64,000 nucleotides of DNA from Maniola hyperantus (Eukaryota > Arthropoda > Insecta > Lepidoptera > Nymphalidae). The notes below the pieces were generated by a model. It was not told the origin of the DNA. It did not search any database and was given only the letters and a program-made list of their open reading frames with translations. The stretch is taken from contig NC_048550.1 of NCBI RefSeq assembly GCF_902806685.2, positions 3,329,383 to 3,393,382 of the forward strand. Direction: 5' to 3'. Shown here piece after piece: positions 47,462 through 59,328 of this stretch; within the stretch, counting starts at the first letter, position 1, and the number at the start of each line of letters is the position of its first letter. Made by a program: the position numbers and the translations under genes.

Positions 47462-48064
47462 TAGGTACATTATCTAGCTAATACTCATTAATTTTATGAG
47501 GCTATATGTAAGTAAGATAATATTATAATGTAATTAAGTAAGAATAATTATAATTAAGTAATCTTATTATACCTAATAAAACTGAGTAGGCATAAGTAAA
47601 ATCTAAGTTTAGGAAAGTTAAAATAAGTAAATGTGTCTTAGTGTTAATTGACCAATGAAAATAATTCTGCCAAAGATATTTTTTTTTACTTTTAAGTAAG
47701 GATTTAACTGCATTTATAATTATTTTTAACAAATATAAAAATATCACATAAGTAACAGATTTTTATTTAATTTATAGTCCCAGGACGTAACCATGATTCG
47801 GTCGGCGTCTTTCGATTTATGACACTAAGGGAAAGTAGAACATTGTGGGTAGTTTGGTAAAAAAGCCAGCCAAGTGCGAGTCAGACTCACACACCGAGGG
47901 TTCCGTACTGCAGTCGTATTTTTCCAACATTTTGCACGATAAATCAAAAACTATTGTGCATAAAAATAAATAAAAATCTGTTTTAGAATGTGCAGGTAAA
48001 GCTCTTTCATATGATACCCCACTTGGTATAGTAATATTTCCGTGGAGGTCCTATAAAAAATCCG

Positions 48065-48680
48065 GATCCAACTCCTTAATCCTGATGCTGCATCGTTACT
48101 GCCTGCCTAAGTTATCAAGATTCAGGAAGTGTTCATAGTAAACTAATATTGTAGGTACCAAGCAACGACTTCATGTTCAGATTCCAAGTCCCAACTCCTC
48201 AACCCTGAAGATGCAGGGTACAACACTCATAGTCTATAGTTAATCAGGAACTGCGGAAGGAGCAATAGTATTTTTTTGTTACCAAGGATAGACCACATCA
48301 CTGAATTTCAGATCCCAAGTCCCAATTCCTCAATCCTGATGCTGCAAGATACTGAACTCCTGAACCGTGGGGATTCGCGGATTTTGATAGTAAATTGATA
48401 TTTTAGCTATCAAGCAACGGCTTCATGATTACACTCCAAGTCATAAGTCCTCAAATCTGATGATGCAGGATACAGCACTTCTAAACCATAGAGATTCAGG
48501 AACTGTTCCTGGTGAAATAATATTGTAAATGCCGACCATAGATATTTGTTATTGAATTTCAAATCCCAACTCTTCAATCCTGATGCTGCAAGGTACTGAA
48601 CTCCTAAGCCGTGTGGATTAGGAAAATTTTGCTAGTGAATTGATATTTTAGGTACCAATTAATGACTACTACTATGACTA
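48065..48680. repeat. Five degenerate tandem repeats, ~124 bp unit
   Basis: The landmark tcaatcctgatgctgcaag recurs, with variation, near 48075, 48200, 48328, 48455 and 48575. Each is followed by gaactcctgaaccgt- and gatattttaggtacc-like blocks. No coding sense. Confidence 0.65.
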
Positions 48681-49284
48681 CCTACTACACTAAAAAGCTT
48701 AAAATAAAAAAGTTTTTTATAAAATAGACTTCCAAAACCACTACAAATCAAAAAAATTTTTGTTTCTACACGTGCATGTATGTTGTTTATTTTTTTATCA
48801 TTACTTAAATATTACAAGTTATATACAAGTTAGCCCTTGCCCCTTGACCACGATCTCACCTGATGGTAAGTGATGATGCTGTCTAAGATGGAAGCGGACT
48901 AACCTGGAAGGGGTATGGCAGTTTCAATTAACCCTGATCGGTTTATACACGGCATTAGTACCTACCAGAACGCCAAATCGCTTGGCGGCACGGCTTTGCC
49001 GGTAACTAGTCACGGCCGAAGCCTCCCACCAGACCACCACTACCAATTATATCTAGTTGTAACGAATTTGTATCACACAGGCGAAACCGCGGGCATAAAA
49101 CTAGTGTAGAATAATATATATAGGTACCTAACTATATTTACTGACGTATTACATTACTTATCTAGTTGACTCACTCCACCTAAAGGACATTTTGAGGTAA
49201 TAACTAATAACCACATAAATCATTAAGTACTGAGTAATGCAGTAACGTCTCTTGTAAAGTCTAAATACAAAGGTGGAATCAATT

Positions 49285-52200
49285 ATGAAATCCAAACTAA
49301 AGACTGCAATCATAATAATTTTAATCGTAAATAATAGTGATAGTAGTTTACTCGTGTCAGATGTTTGTGGAGAAGGATTAAAATGTGTTCCAAAATGCTG
49401 TCCGGAGAACCAATACGTCTCCTGCGATCTAGATGATTCATGTAAATGTGATAGGATGGTGATAGATAGTACAGATTTCTCTCAAGTGCCGGTTTATAAT
49501 GAATATCTGAAATATACGGGAAACAATTTGACTGATGTCTTCAATTTCGTGAAGGGAGATCTACAGGAGGAGAGCTTGGATAGCGAAATGATGGAATTAT
49601 ATTTGGTCGAGGTGAGTATTTAATAACGAAAAATGTATTAGCCACGGGAATTAAAAAAACCGGCCAAGTGGGAAACGGTTCGCGCACCGAGGGTTCCGTA
49701 TTACAGTGGTATTTTTTCGACATTTTGCATGATAATTCAAAAACTATGATGCATAAAAATAAATAAAAATCTGTTTTAGAATGCACAAGTAAAGCCCTTT
49801 CATATTATGATACCCCACTTGATATACTTAGTTACCTTAGTTCGAAAATTGAAAATACTAATTATTAGTTTATGACCACAATAAAAAAAGGGATCCTTTG
49901 TTGTCTGTCTAAATATAAATATTTAGCAATCGTTATTAAACTTTTTATAAAACAATTTATTTTATTTTATATCAATGGTTAACAAATAAACTATTAATAA
50001 ACTTAAATCTAAAAAAAAACAACATTAAATTAAAACTAAAATAAATTAAATTAAATCTAAAACCTCGTCGAGACCACCGCAGCGAGGCATTGTACCCAAG
50101 ATGCTGGCAGCATTACCCCTTTGGATGGCCAAACTAATTCTTTGACCATGGTAGCTGCCAGCTATCGGGTCCCCGGTTGACTCGATAACTCTTTTCGCAA
50201 TTTCTTCAAAAAGAGCTCGAGCCCCCGGGCCCCACGGCCCCAAGGTCTCCACACCAAAAGGCACGAATACGAAGCTCCCATCGAGGTTTTCATATTTGCG
50301 CCTCTTGGCCTGTTCGGCGCTGATGGCCGCTGCACCCGCCATAGAGGAGGTCGCCTGAATGTGGGATGCAGCTAAACTGTCTACACAAGTTGCATCCCAA
50401 ACAAGCGACCTGCCCATCTTCCACGGTACGAGCGTCATACCATCAGGTCTCTTGCCATCGCTACGTGCCAAACCAATAGGTTCTAGTACAGCTGGCACAT
50501 GGGCGGTGGCAAGGGACCTCCGGATGATGTCGTTAAGGGTACTATGGCGGGAGAAGCGTCCAGCGCTTCTCGAACAGGAGAGCCCATGGTGGCCGAAGGC
50601 GTCAACGCAGTCGTTTTATAATAAACTGAAGTTGTTGATATTATAAAACTTTTTTCTATATTTCGTAATACGAAGCATATGAAGTGTAAGTACATATTTG
50701 TGTAGAGCGATGTCAATCCGTTTGTGAGCCCTCGTCTATACCTACAAATAAGTCAATGGGAGGACGTGACCCAGAGTAGCGTGGCTACACAAACTGTAAA
50801 AACCTGTTAGATATGGTAGGTAGGTATGTTCAAAATTATACAAATTATTTTAGGATATTTTAGGCTAGTCAACAATAACAAAATATAAGGAAAACTGTAA
50901 TAATTTCTTAGTTAATCAAGTTTAACGACGTCGATCGGTTTATGATGATGATAATAATTAATTAGACTCTTACACTTTCAGAATAAAGCTGTGATAGCCT
51001 AGTGGTTAGGACATCCGCCTTCTAATCGGAGGTCGGGGGTTTGATTCCGGGCACGCACCTCTAACTTTTCTTGTTGTGCGTTCTTGCTTTTACGGTGAAG
51101 GAAAACATCGTGAGGAAACCTGTATGCCTGAGAGTTCTTCACAATGTTCTCAAAGGTGTGTGAAGTCTACCAATCCGCACATGACCGTGGTAAACTATGG
51201 CCAAAACCCTTCTCTCTGAGAGGAGACCGGCGCGCGGGGTTATTACGTATCTCGCGACAGGATTGCGACAGGACAGGCGTAAATCTCGCGATCATTGCTA
51301 TCAAAACAGCGGCTAGAGAGAGACAGCAATAGCCACACAGCAAAATAAGAAGAAAAAGAGAGACAGCAAATGAACTATCGCATTGCTAGTGCTGTCGCTA
51401 CTGCAACGTTTTACGTAATCACCCCGCCGTGCTCTGTACAAAAACATTTGACAAATAAAATGTCTTTGGCTGTGTAGTGAGCCGGCGATCGGTTGATCAT
51501 GATGATGACTTTCAGAATGGAAACCTGCACGTTATACCTCTAATCCCTAATGCTCCGGCCAAAATACTGGTGTTCGGGTGTGACAGTTTCTGTGTGGATT
51601 ACGTGAAGACGGAAGAGTTAGAGCACCCGGAAATAAGATTCAGAATAACAATGCCGCCCGAAAAGGATAACTCCGCTAAATTAAAACTTAATACAGCAGG
51701 TAGGTAACGGTTGCGGTAACTATTATACAGAGTGTAACTAGAACGCTACCAAAAACTTAGCCGGTAGGGTGGTAACTAGCCATGGCCGTTACCTAGCCTC
51801 CCACCAGACCAGACAAGAGACAATTTAGTAATTGTAAATTCCCAAATTGCCCCTACCGGGAATCAAAGTTCGAACCCGGGACATAAGACCACCACTGCGC
51901 TAGGGCGTCGTATTTTGTATTACGGCCACTTTGAATCGCATTTTTACGATAACGAATGAGTAAAGTCAAAGTCAAATGATTTATTCAAAATAGGTAATAA
52001 ATTGATAGTCTGGTATGGTGTTAGGTACATTTGTAAGATATAGTGGTGATAATTATTACGCAAACTTAAAACTAAACAACACACAAAACAGTGTACACAA
52101 CACAGAGTACACAAAACAAACGCCCTAAGCTTACCTATATAATAAATCTTTGTATGAAGGAAAAAGAGAGAGAGTAGAGATTTCTCCCAAACCAGGGTCC

Positions 52201-55200
52201 TCTGAATGAAACTGCACTAACTTCGTCTTTAACTTTATTGTATCTATACAAGGCACAATATTAATGACGTTTACGTACCTTCTGTTCCAAACATAGTTCC
52301 AAAAACTAACACTTCTTATGTATGTTCTCGGACATAGAATTATAGCGCATGTTAGCTTACAACTAGTGCCATCTATGATCATGTTAAGCAATCGCTACTG
52401 ATTGAACAATGTAAATAAATAAATAAAATGATTTCCACAGCTTACATAATATCCAGCATTTTCCTAGCACTAGTACTGATAGTGCACTTCATGTTTCCGT
52501 CCCTGAGGAACCTCGTGGGAAAGATAATAATGTCCATCGCAGCCAGCCTGCTGGGTGGATTCCTTACGTTTGTTACACTATCGCTCAAAATCTTGGAACA
52601 AGGAGATATAACTGACGAGTTTTGTCTTGGTGCAAGTAAGTAGCAATCACAACATAAAAATAGGTAGGTATTTGTATATTAACTTTGTTACTCCTTCACT
52701 TTTCTATAGTGGCGCAAGGCATCGCCAAGGTCTGCACCCGTACGTAGTCGAAATTCCACGGATACGTACGAAGCCATTTGGAACATCTCATACTCAGAGA
52801 TAATTTCAGCTTTTATACAATAGCGAAGGTCTGGTACGCACTGGCTCTCTCTTTATATTATAATATGCATCATACCTTTAGTATTGTTAATGCTCACGCC
52901 ATCTGTTGAGCATAGCCCTACACTCTATTAGGTCCTCAACTTTTCTCATAGCGGTAGTAAGTAGGAAAGTGGAAGGCCAGTGAGTGACTTGAACTGGTCT
53001 CACCAGCAGCTAGGCAATCAGTCACGTGGATTTTGCTGCCACCTCGCCTACAGTGCGACAAGGCTATCTTGGCGCGTGGCGAAAATCGGAACTAACGTTG
53101 CCGTCAAGTGTCCCCTTTGTTCTTCTCTACATACATAGTATAAAATAAAGTCGCTTCCCGCGTCTGTATGTATGTATGAACGCGTAGATCTTTTAAACTA
53201 CGCAACGGATTTTAAAAGCGGTTTTCACCAATAGATAGAGTGATTCAAGAGGAAGGTTTATAGGTATAGTTTAATTCTCAAAAAGTTAGAGATCCCTAGA
53301 GAAATTGAAGTAATGTGAATTAGGTCGGAAAAAAATCCTCTCATTTGAGAGTTTCCGAGGCAAATACACCTCAATGACAGCACATTAGTATCTACATTGC
53401 ACCCATGAGAAGCCGGGGCGGGTCGCTAGTGTTTGAATATTCTAAGCCTTTATTCTCCAACAACGCCCCCTTCAAGTGCCAAGAGAGCCTTGTCGCACTG
53501 TACAACTATAGGAGGCAAGCGCTGGGCAAATATAATTAATATTTTGTTTTTCAGATTCCTGTGTTTACTTCTTTTTCCTTGCGAGCTTCTTCTGGATGAA
53601 CATCTTGTCCTTTGATATCTGGAAGCAATTTAGGTAAAACATTTTCTACTATTATGTGGAGCGCACTATATCTCAATGGTTTCGTCAGCGGCGGATTTGC
53701 CCTAAGGTCCCATAGGCCCGAGCCTAGGGCGGCCAGATATTAGGGTCGGCCAATCGTGACCAAAGGTCACTGATGTTGTGATAAAAGTTGGCAATAAAGT
53801 AAATTCATTATGTAGCCTATAAAACTATGATGAGTGCTGAGAAAGGGGCGGCTGGTAGGTACCTACTTATTACATGGCCTGGGGCCTAGGGCGGCCAAGA
53901 CTGCAAATCCGCCACTGGGCTTCGTATAGAGTGATGAGGTCCTGGTTTCCATTCCTGGAGTGTACCATAAATAGTTAGTAATTGACTCTGTGTGTTTGTG
54001 TACGTGAGTGTGTGTAATCTGTCAAGAAATTCTCAGTAGGTATAGGTGGGTATAGGTATAGTGGGTTAGCGCGGAGTCAGAAAGTCGCTCGGTCCTGCAT
54101 CTGATCTCGCTCCGGACGTGTCGGATTGTCGCTCCCTTGGTGCTATGAGAGTGAGGGAATAGAGGGTGCACCTGTTTGCTCACACACTTATTTCATTTTC
54201 TTCATTTTCACCGAATTTCAGCCTGATCCGTCCAGTAGTTTGAGCTGTGCGTTGATAGATCAGTCAGTCAGTCAGTCAGTCAGTCACCTTTTCCTTTTAT
54301 ATATTTAGATAGAAGATATTATACTTAAGTAGTAAAGTATTTTTTTTCCAGAAAGAAGCACCTAAGTTCTTACCAAGAAAAAAGAGGGGAATATCGGCGC
54401 AAATTCCTTACATACTCCATCTACGCGTGGGGCGCCCCCTTGGCAATGACAATTTTATTTATATTATTAGAAACAAACGTTATAGATGTTACAAGCATGC
54501 CACGCTTCATAAAACCCAATATCATAGCGAATAAGTGTTTCCTGGGTGGTAAGTTTTTTATTGAACTAGCTGACTTATCTCGGCTTTTAAAGGGTGGAAA
54601 TTATACCTTTCCGGGGCTATATGTGCATTTTAAGCAGTTAAAAATGTCAATTGCTTTAACGGTGAAGGAAAACACCGTGAGGGAACCTACATGCCTGAGA
54701 GTTTTACATATTGATCTCAGAGGTGGTATGGTAGACTATGGTCAAACCCTCCTCATTCTGAGAGGAGGTCCGGAGGATGATGAACTACTAACACGCCTGT
54801 CCTTCCCGTAGGTACTCTCCTCATGCCGCCCTCAAATTCGGATATTGCCTTGTTCACCTCCACCTTCAATTCTCAGCTCTAGTTTACCTAAGAGCCTCGA
54901 TAGCTCAACGGTTAAAGGAGCGGACTGAGCTCCAAAAGGTCGCTCGGCTCAAACCCCGTTGCACTATTGTCGTATACCTACTCCAAGCACAAGTTTTACG
55001 CTTAGTTGGAGGGCCAATATTCTTTTTTTTTTAAACCTTTATGGAAGGGCTGACGCTGATTACGAATGATTTTTACTTTTGTTTTAGAGACAGAAAGGAT
55101 GTATTACCTTTACACACCGCTGCTGATTTTGATTCTTTGCAACTGGGCATTTTATTCCATGACGGCTTATGCGATCTGGCAGACGAAGCGGGACGCCCGG

Positions 55201-56832
55201 ACCATGGGCGTGACGTGCACGCCGAATAACATAAAAGAAAGGTAATATACTTACATCTGTGTAATATACCTACAGTGCGACAAGGCCCTCTTGGCACTTG
55301 AGTGACATTGACAGGGGGTCGCTGTTGGAGAACAAAGGCAAGACAAAAGCTTAGAATATTCAAACAAGAACAAAGGGGACACTTGACGGCAACGTTAGTT
55401 CCAATTTTGGCCACGCGCCAAGATAGCCTTGTTGCACTGTAACAGGGACTTACAAAGAACCAAAACCTTAATTTGCTATTATGCACTGAAACAGTCAAAG
55501 TATGGTACAAAATACAAATGCGACATGCGACATGCACCGCCCGCCCTCCCACTTGCAATTGAATAAATGCCCTATGCGCCCCTTTACAATAACCCTAAAA
55601 CTCTTTACCAACTGTAAACTTTAAGATTGCATAAGTACCTACATGTTAATTGCTGTCATTAGTCGAAAAAGGTGACTGACTGACTGACTGACTGATCTAT
55701 CAACGCACAGCTCAAACTACTGGCCGGATCGGGCTGAAATTCGGCATGCAGATAGCTATTATGACGTAGGATTAGACGTATCCGCTAAGAAAGGATTTTT
55801 GAAAATTCAACCCCTAAGGGGTTTGAAATTTGTATAGTCCACGCGGACGAAGTCGCGAACATAAGCTAGTATTACAATAAAACACAAAAAATGCTCCTCC
55901 TAAAAAATAGGCCTTTTGTAATAGCGTCCTTATTCCTAGGATACGAAATATATTGTAAAAGCCCACCCGGGAAAAGCCGGATACAAGCTAAAAAGTTATG
56001 TTCGATCATTCCCAGATTGAAGATCTTCCTGAAGCTGTCCCTGGTGATGGGTATCAGCTGGATCCTAGAGATTGTGAGCGCGAGCAAGCCCGACCTGGCC
56101 ATCTGGTACGTCACCGACCTGTACAACCTGCTCATCGGCGTCGCTATCTTCATCATTGTTGTTTGCAACAAAAAAGTTTACAATCTATTCATCCAAAGGT
56201 ACTTTTTTTTTTGTTCTCCTTCTGGCTTCCAAAGGTAGGTACTTAAACTTTCTGTCGACTTTTCTTAGCAATCTGTGCTTTTTTAACTGTGGTAATTGGT
56301 AAAATATTGAGTTGTTACACGCACCATCCCTATACTTGAGTTTTTCTTCCAGTGCTGCGTTTTCTGGTGCATTCTCTATTCGACCACCTTACTACAGTCT
56401 TTTTTCTAAAAAGCGGCTAAACTAAAAACTTTGGTCCTACATACCTACTATAGAATACCTACTAAAGAATAATTTACCTACACATTATTCTTTAGAAACA
56501 TATTTTTTTTTATTTCTCATGTTTTATGACGATAACTCAAAATGTAGTTTTTTGAAGTTAGCCGCTTCCCCCCCCCCCCCCCCCACTTCTATCAGTTCTT
56601 TGGTTGGATTAGTAGCTAGATAACTAGATAGATAATAATATTAAGTACGGATTTTCATTTCAGATTTGGTTCACGGCTCTCCTTCAAGCAGGGTCTGAGA
56701 TCTTCCACCCAGACCCAGGATTCCACACTTTGTGAAGAAGTATCGAACGAAGTGCAATTTAAATTAATAAATAATCAACCCATAAGCAAGGAACCATCAG
56801 ATTACAGTGAGGTTCGGCTAAGTAGATTATGA
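49285..56832 (+). CDS. Methuselah-like GPCR, gene D (8 exons)
   Basis: Fourth receptor. Exons: 49285-49611, 51516-51699, 52441-52635, 53555-53633, 54352-54548, 55088-55241, 56016-56198, 56664-56832, all GT..AG, 495 codons. The ATG at 49285 is used because the in-frame triplet at 49273 is GTG; it begins a signal peptide (MKSKLKTAIIIILIV). The ectodomain is the shortest of the four, with cysteines at 28, 34, 38, 39, 47, 53 and 55 (KCVPKCC). Exon 2 has FCVDYV. Exon 3 gives TM1-TM2 (FPSLRNLVGK). Exon 4 is again 79 nt but reads DIWKQF in place of DIWWTF. Exon 6 gives TM5, exon 7 TM6-TM7 (MGISWILE), and the tail contains KQGLRSSTQTQDST. It is the most divergent member but structurally intact. Confidence 0.9.
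49945..50640 (-). mobile_element. Retroelement-like ORF end, second copy
   Basis: The minus-strand frame CVDAFGHHGLSC, RHSTLNDIIRRSLA, DGKRPDGMTLVPW, LVWDATCVDSLA, VPFGVETLGPWG and ISLAIQRGNAASILG is intact to its stop at about 50046. An A/T-rich 3' part follows toward 49945. It is better preserved than the copy at 45535. It sits in gene D intron 1. Confidence 0.65.
50994..51511 (+). mobile_element. SINE (family 1) with a 3' tail next to gene D exon 2
   Basis: A box tagcctagtggttagg (50995), B box near 51037, body to about 51235. A ~180-bp foreign stretch follows (51238-51420). The family tail gtgagccggcgatcggttga and gatgatgac then ends at 51510, so its last bases adjoin the ttcag acceptor of exon 2. 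Confidence 0.65.
51755..51912 (-). mobile_element. SINE (family 2) fragment, reverse strand
   Basis: Contains ggtaactagccatggccgtt, gttcgaacccgggacataag and accactgcgctagg, as at 32080-32292. It begins beside a stub of the tacagggtgtaac element (51727-51760). Confidence 0.55.
51963..52420 (-). mobile_element. LINE 3' end, reverse strand
   Basis: 51963-52080 is the complement of the LINE tail at 11155-11355. The adjoining minus-strand frame (ILCPRTYIRSVSFWNYVWN...) looks like the end of a reverse-transcriptase ORF. It fills gene D intron 2 up to 20 bp before exon 3. Confidence 0.5.
53050..53502. mobile_element. MITE (tgcgacaaggc family), copy 2, interrupted
   Basis: Ends acagtgcgacaaggctatct and gagccttgtcgcactgt. 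It is split by the element at 53124-53429. The flanks joined match copy 3 without gap. Confidence 0.75.
53124..53429 (+). mobile_element. Helitron-like element, TC..CTAG, no target duplication
   Basis: It begins tctctacatacatagtataa and ends gccggggcgggtcgctag. It sits between GTTCT and TGTTTG of a MITE whose uninterrupted copy at 55272-55440 reads straight through that junction. 306 bp, non-coding, in gene D intron 3. Confidence 0.75.
53686..53917. mobile_element. hAT-type MITE (cagcggcggatttgc ends)
   Basis: Inverted ends cagcggcggatttgc and gcaaatccgccactg. The flanks ggtttcgt and ggcttcgt agree at 7 of 8, as an aged 8-bp duplication. Confidence 0.65.
54640..54790 (+). mobile_element. SINE (family 1) fragment in gene D intron 5
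   Basis: Shares aacggtgaaggaaaacaccg, atgcctgagagtttta and gtagactatggtcaaaccct with the longer copies. Confidence 0.55.
54893..55031 (+). mobile_element. tRNA-derived SINE (family 3)
   Basis: A box gatagctcaacggttaaagg, B box cggctcaaaccccg (54945-54958), tail ending in a T run. It ends about 57 bp before gene D exon 6. Confidence 0.7.
55272..55440. mobile_element. MITE (tgcgacaaggc family), copy 3, uninterrupted
   Basis: Ends acagtgcgacaaggccctct and agatagccttgttgcactgt. It serves as the empty-site reference for the Helitron-like insertion at 53124. Confidence 0.75.
55665..55872 (-). mobile_element. Helitron-like repeat fragment
   Basis: Right end cgcggacgaagtcgcgaaca then taagctagt. 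The CGC(G)GAC-GAA-GTCGCG hairpin just before CTAG is the arrangement expected at a Helitron 3' end. The GACT run lies at the left. Confidence 0.5.
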
Positions 56833-56977
56833 GTTTATGACTAAACTTGACAAAATTGCCAAGATATTGTATAAAGACTTGAGGCTGCAGCCTCAACGAC
56901 AGCGGTAAGCGGCGCGGGCGGCGGGAGTAGGGCAATGATACAATACGCATAATTACTTACTCGAACATTATACTAGT

Positions 56978-57218
56978 ACTACCCGTGCGCGATAAGTTGA
57001 GACTCGCCTGGAATGCAACCCTCCGCCCGCTTGCCCTGTAACTTCCCCTCAAGCTCCGTGTTGTACTTTAGACAACGCCATTTTTTTAACATATTAGTCT
57101 CGTACTTGCTTACGTCACGCAACGACGACGCGCTCCGATTTTTGTCTACAGTACAACCACGCATCTGTGGCGTCACCGCCCCCCAGGTCTCAACTTATTG
57201 CGCACGAGTAGTATGTAC
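56978..57218. mobile_element. TIR MITE
   Basis: Ends tactacccgtgcgcgataagt and acttattgcgcacgagtagta are inverted and both run into tgagac/gtctca. Confidence 0.65.
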
Positions 57219-58285
57219 CTACCTATCGATTATGGTGCTATCCTGGAAGACGAAGCTAAGGCGGACAACTAAGCCGCACCATCCATATTTTATTAATATT
57301 ATAAAATGTGAAAGTGTGTCTGTCTGTCTGCTAGCTTTTCACGGCCCATCCGCAGGTATAACCAATTTTGATGTTATAATGGTAACATTAATGTTATTTC
57401 CATGTTTGGTAAAGAGATAGCTTGCACCTCAGTGAAGGACATAGAATATTATACATCCCGGATAATCAAAGAGTTTCCACGTGATCCTTAAAAAATCCAA
57501 ACCCATGTGGACGAATTTACGACCATCATTTTTGTAGGAACACCGAATATAGCTTGCATCCTGGAGATGGATATAGGCTATTTTTATCCCTAGCTTATAA
57601 AATCAGAGTTCCAACGGGATTTAAAAAAAAACTGAAATCAATGCGGACGAAGTGAATGCGTATGGTTTCATGGCAGCCGCCATTCTCGCCCCGCCCACCG
57701 CTGTCGCAGTGGCCATGGCCTGACCACTGTAGGTACCTAATTAAAATGCTAGTAGGTCCTACCTACCAATAAAATATTATGCCTATTAGGTACCTAATTA
57801 TTAAGATGTTATTAAGTAAGTAACTATCTCCTACCAATTACAATTAAATTAACTAGTTAGCTATTATTAAGTAGGTTTATCATTGATCATTGATTAATAA
57901 AGCACAGAGCAGCAGTTTAGCGCAACGAAACTGCAGAAATGTTTTCAGCCTAAAGTTTTAAAATAATTAGCCTAACTGAGCGTCGCCAAGCAGAAAACGA
58001 CCAACGCGGCAACGCCAAAAAACCAGTTTCGAGATAAATGAGCTGTTTTAGGTATTTTCACCACTGCTTTAAATGTACCTATAAAGAAAATTGTTTAAAA
58101 AAATGAGTGAAAGTGTAGGTAAGTAGTTAGTGAACTATATTTTATTAGCTAATATAAAAACTTATTTTTGTTGCCTAAATACCATATTTAGTATGTAACT
58201 ATTGTGGTCGTTTTAAGCAAATCTGTAGATTTTCCAGACGACGTTTCAGCAGAAACGACTATCAGCGTGGGCGATTCATCTACCT

Positions 58286-59328
58286 AATAGGCTACTTGAC
58301 TCATATCTAATTTCGTCCAATAAATGATTATTTATATAGTATTTTGCTTAAAACAACGAAATATATCAATAACAATTATTAAAAACGCAGGATGGATATA
58401 TAAATCCAATTTAAAAAAATACAATTTTTATTTTTATTTGAAACGCAGAAAACGCTGTCAGCCATGATGTGACGTCATTAAATATGTAAACAAAGAAATG
58501 TCATTCCTATGTCACGCGGGGACTAACGTAGTATCCATATATATAAAATTTAGAGTCCTGACTAACTTATATATCAACGCACAGCCTAAACATCTAAACA
58601 GCTGGTCCTAGATACATGAAATTTGGTGAGTGTGTTCTTTGTAGGTAAAGAGAAGGTATCCACTAGGAAAGGATTTTTTGAAATTCCACCTCTGAGTGGG
58701 TTAAATGGAGGTTTGAAATTTATGAAGTCCACGCGGGCGAAGTCACGAGCATAAGCTAGTTTTTATATATTTCTAAAAACTCATAGTAAACGTAAAAAAA
58801 TATCGTTTTCTCTTTATAAATTGAATAAGTTATTAAGTAAGACTTACAACAAAGTGATCTTTGCAAAAATAAATTTGGGTTGAAGTCGTTAGTCATATAG
58901 GATCCCTTTAAGCAAGTCTTTGCGTGTTACGTATATTTATTTCACTGGGCACTCTAATCCACAACTTTCCTGTGGTCTTTATCGATGCGTTTTTTACATT
59001 CTCGGATGATACAATAACGATAATTACTATATTTTTCATGTAAACTAGTATAGAAGTCATGTTTATTAAACTTTGGTAGGTTATGCTCAGTATATATAAT
59101 GTACTCTGTGGTTATGCTGTTGTTTACAAATGCATGACGTCAGAGCACAGATAATCTATCGGCCAAACATGGCCGACAGTGTTTTCACCTGTCTAAGAAA
59201 AATATTTTTTTAAATTAAAGTTTTACGGTTTTTAGGGCGCAAAAAAATATAGTGTTAATTTTTTTGATATAATAGAACAAATATTAACCATTTAAGACCA
59301 ACTTAAAAAAATTGTCAAGTAGCCTATT
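58286..59328. mobile_element. ~1-kb TIR element with a nested repeat
   Basis: aataggctacttgac at 58286 is the exact complement of gtcaagtagcctatt ending 59328. Inside, ctgtcagccatgatgtgacg and gacgtcagagc..ggccgacag form a second inverted pair. A Helitron-like block occupies 58545-58762. No ORF. Confidence 0.5.

Larger units (their letters stand above)
46675..49284. other. Intergenic region between genes C and D
   Basis: Contains a LINE-like tail (46800-46910), a Helitron-like piece (46965-47160), a SINE with an expanded GAT tail (47210-47461), a dispersed repeat (47870-48045), five degenerate ~124-bp tandem repeats (48065-48680) and a SINE family 2 piece (48860-49050). 47470-47860 shows only AT-rich sequence. 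Confidence 0.5.

Noticed and set aside
47293..47481. 62-codon frame ending in poly-Asp
   Set aside because: It is a SINE body plus its GAT tail, with no independent coding evidence.
49273..49284. Earlier start for gene D
   Set aside because: The triplet at 49273 is GTG, not ATG; the ATG at 49285 starts a good signal peptide.
55073..55558. 161-codon open frame on the minus strand
   Set aside because: It overlaps gene D exon 6 in antisense and runs through MITE copy 3 and a fold-back arm.
57013..57420. 135-codon open frame
   Set aside because: It covers the right half of a TIR MITE and the start of a Helitron-like repeat; no splice or protein signals.
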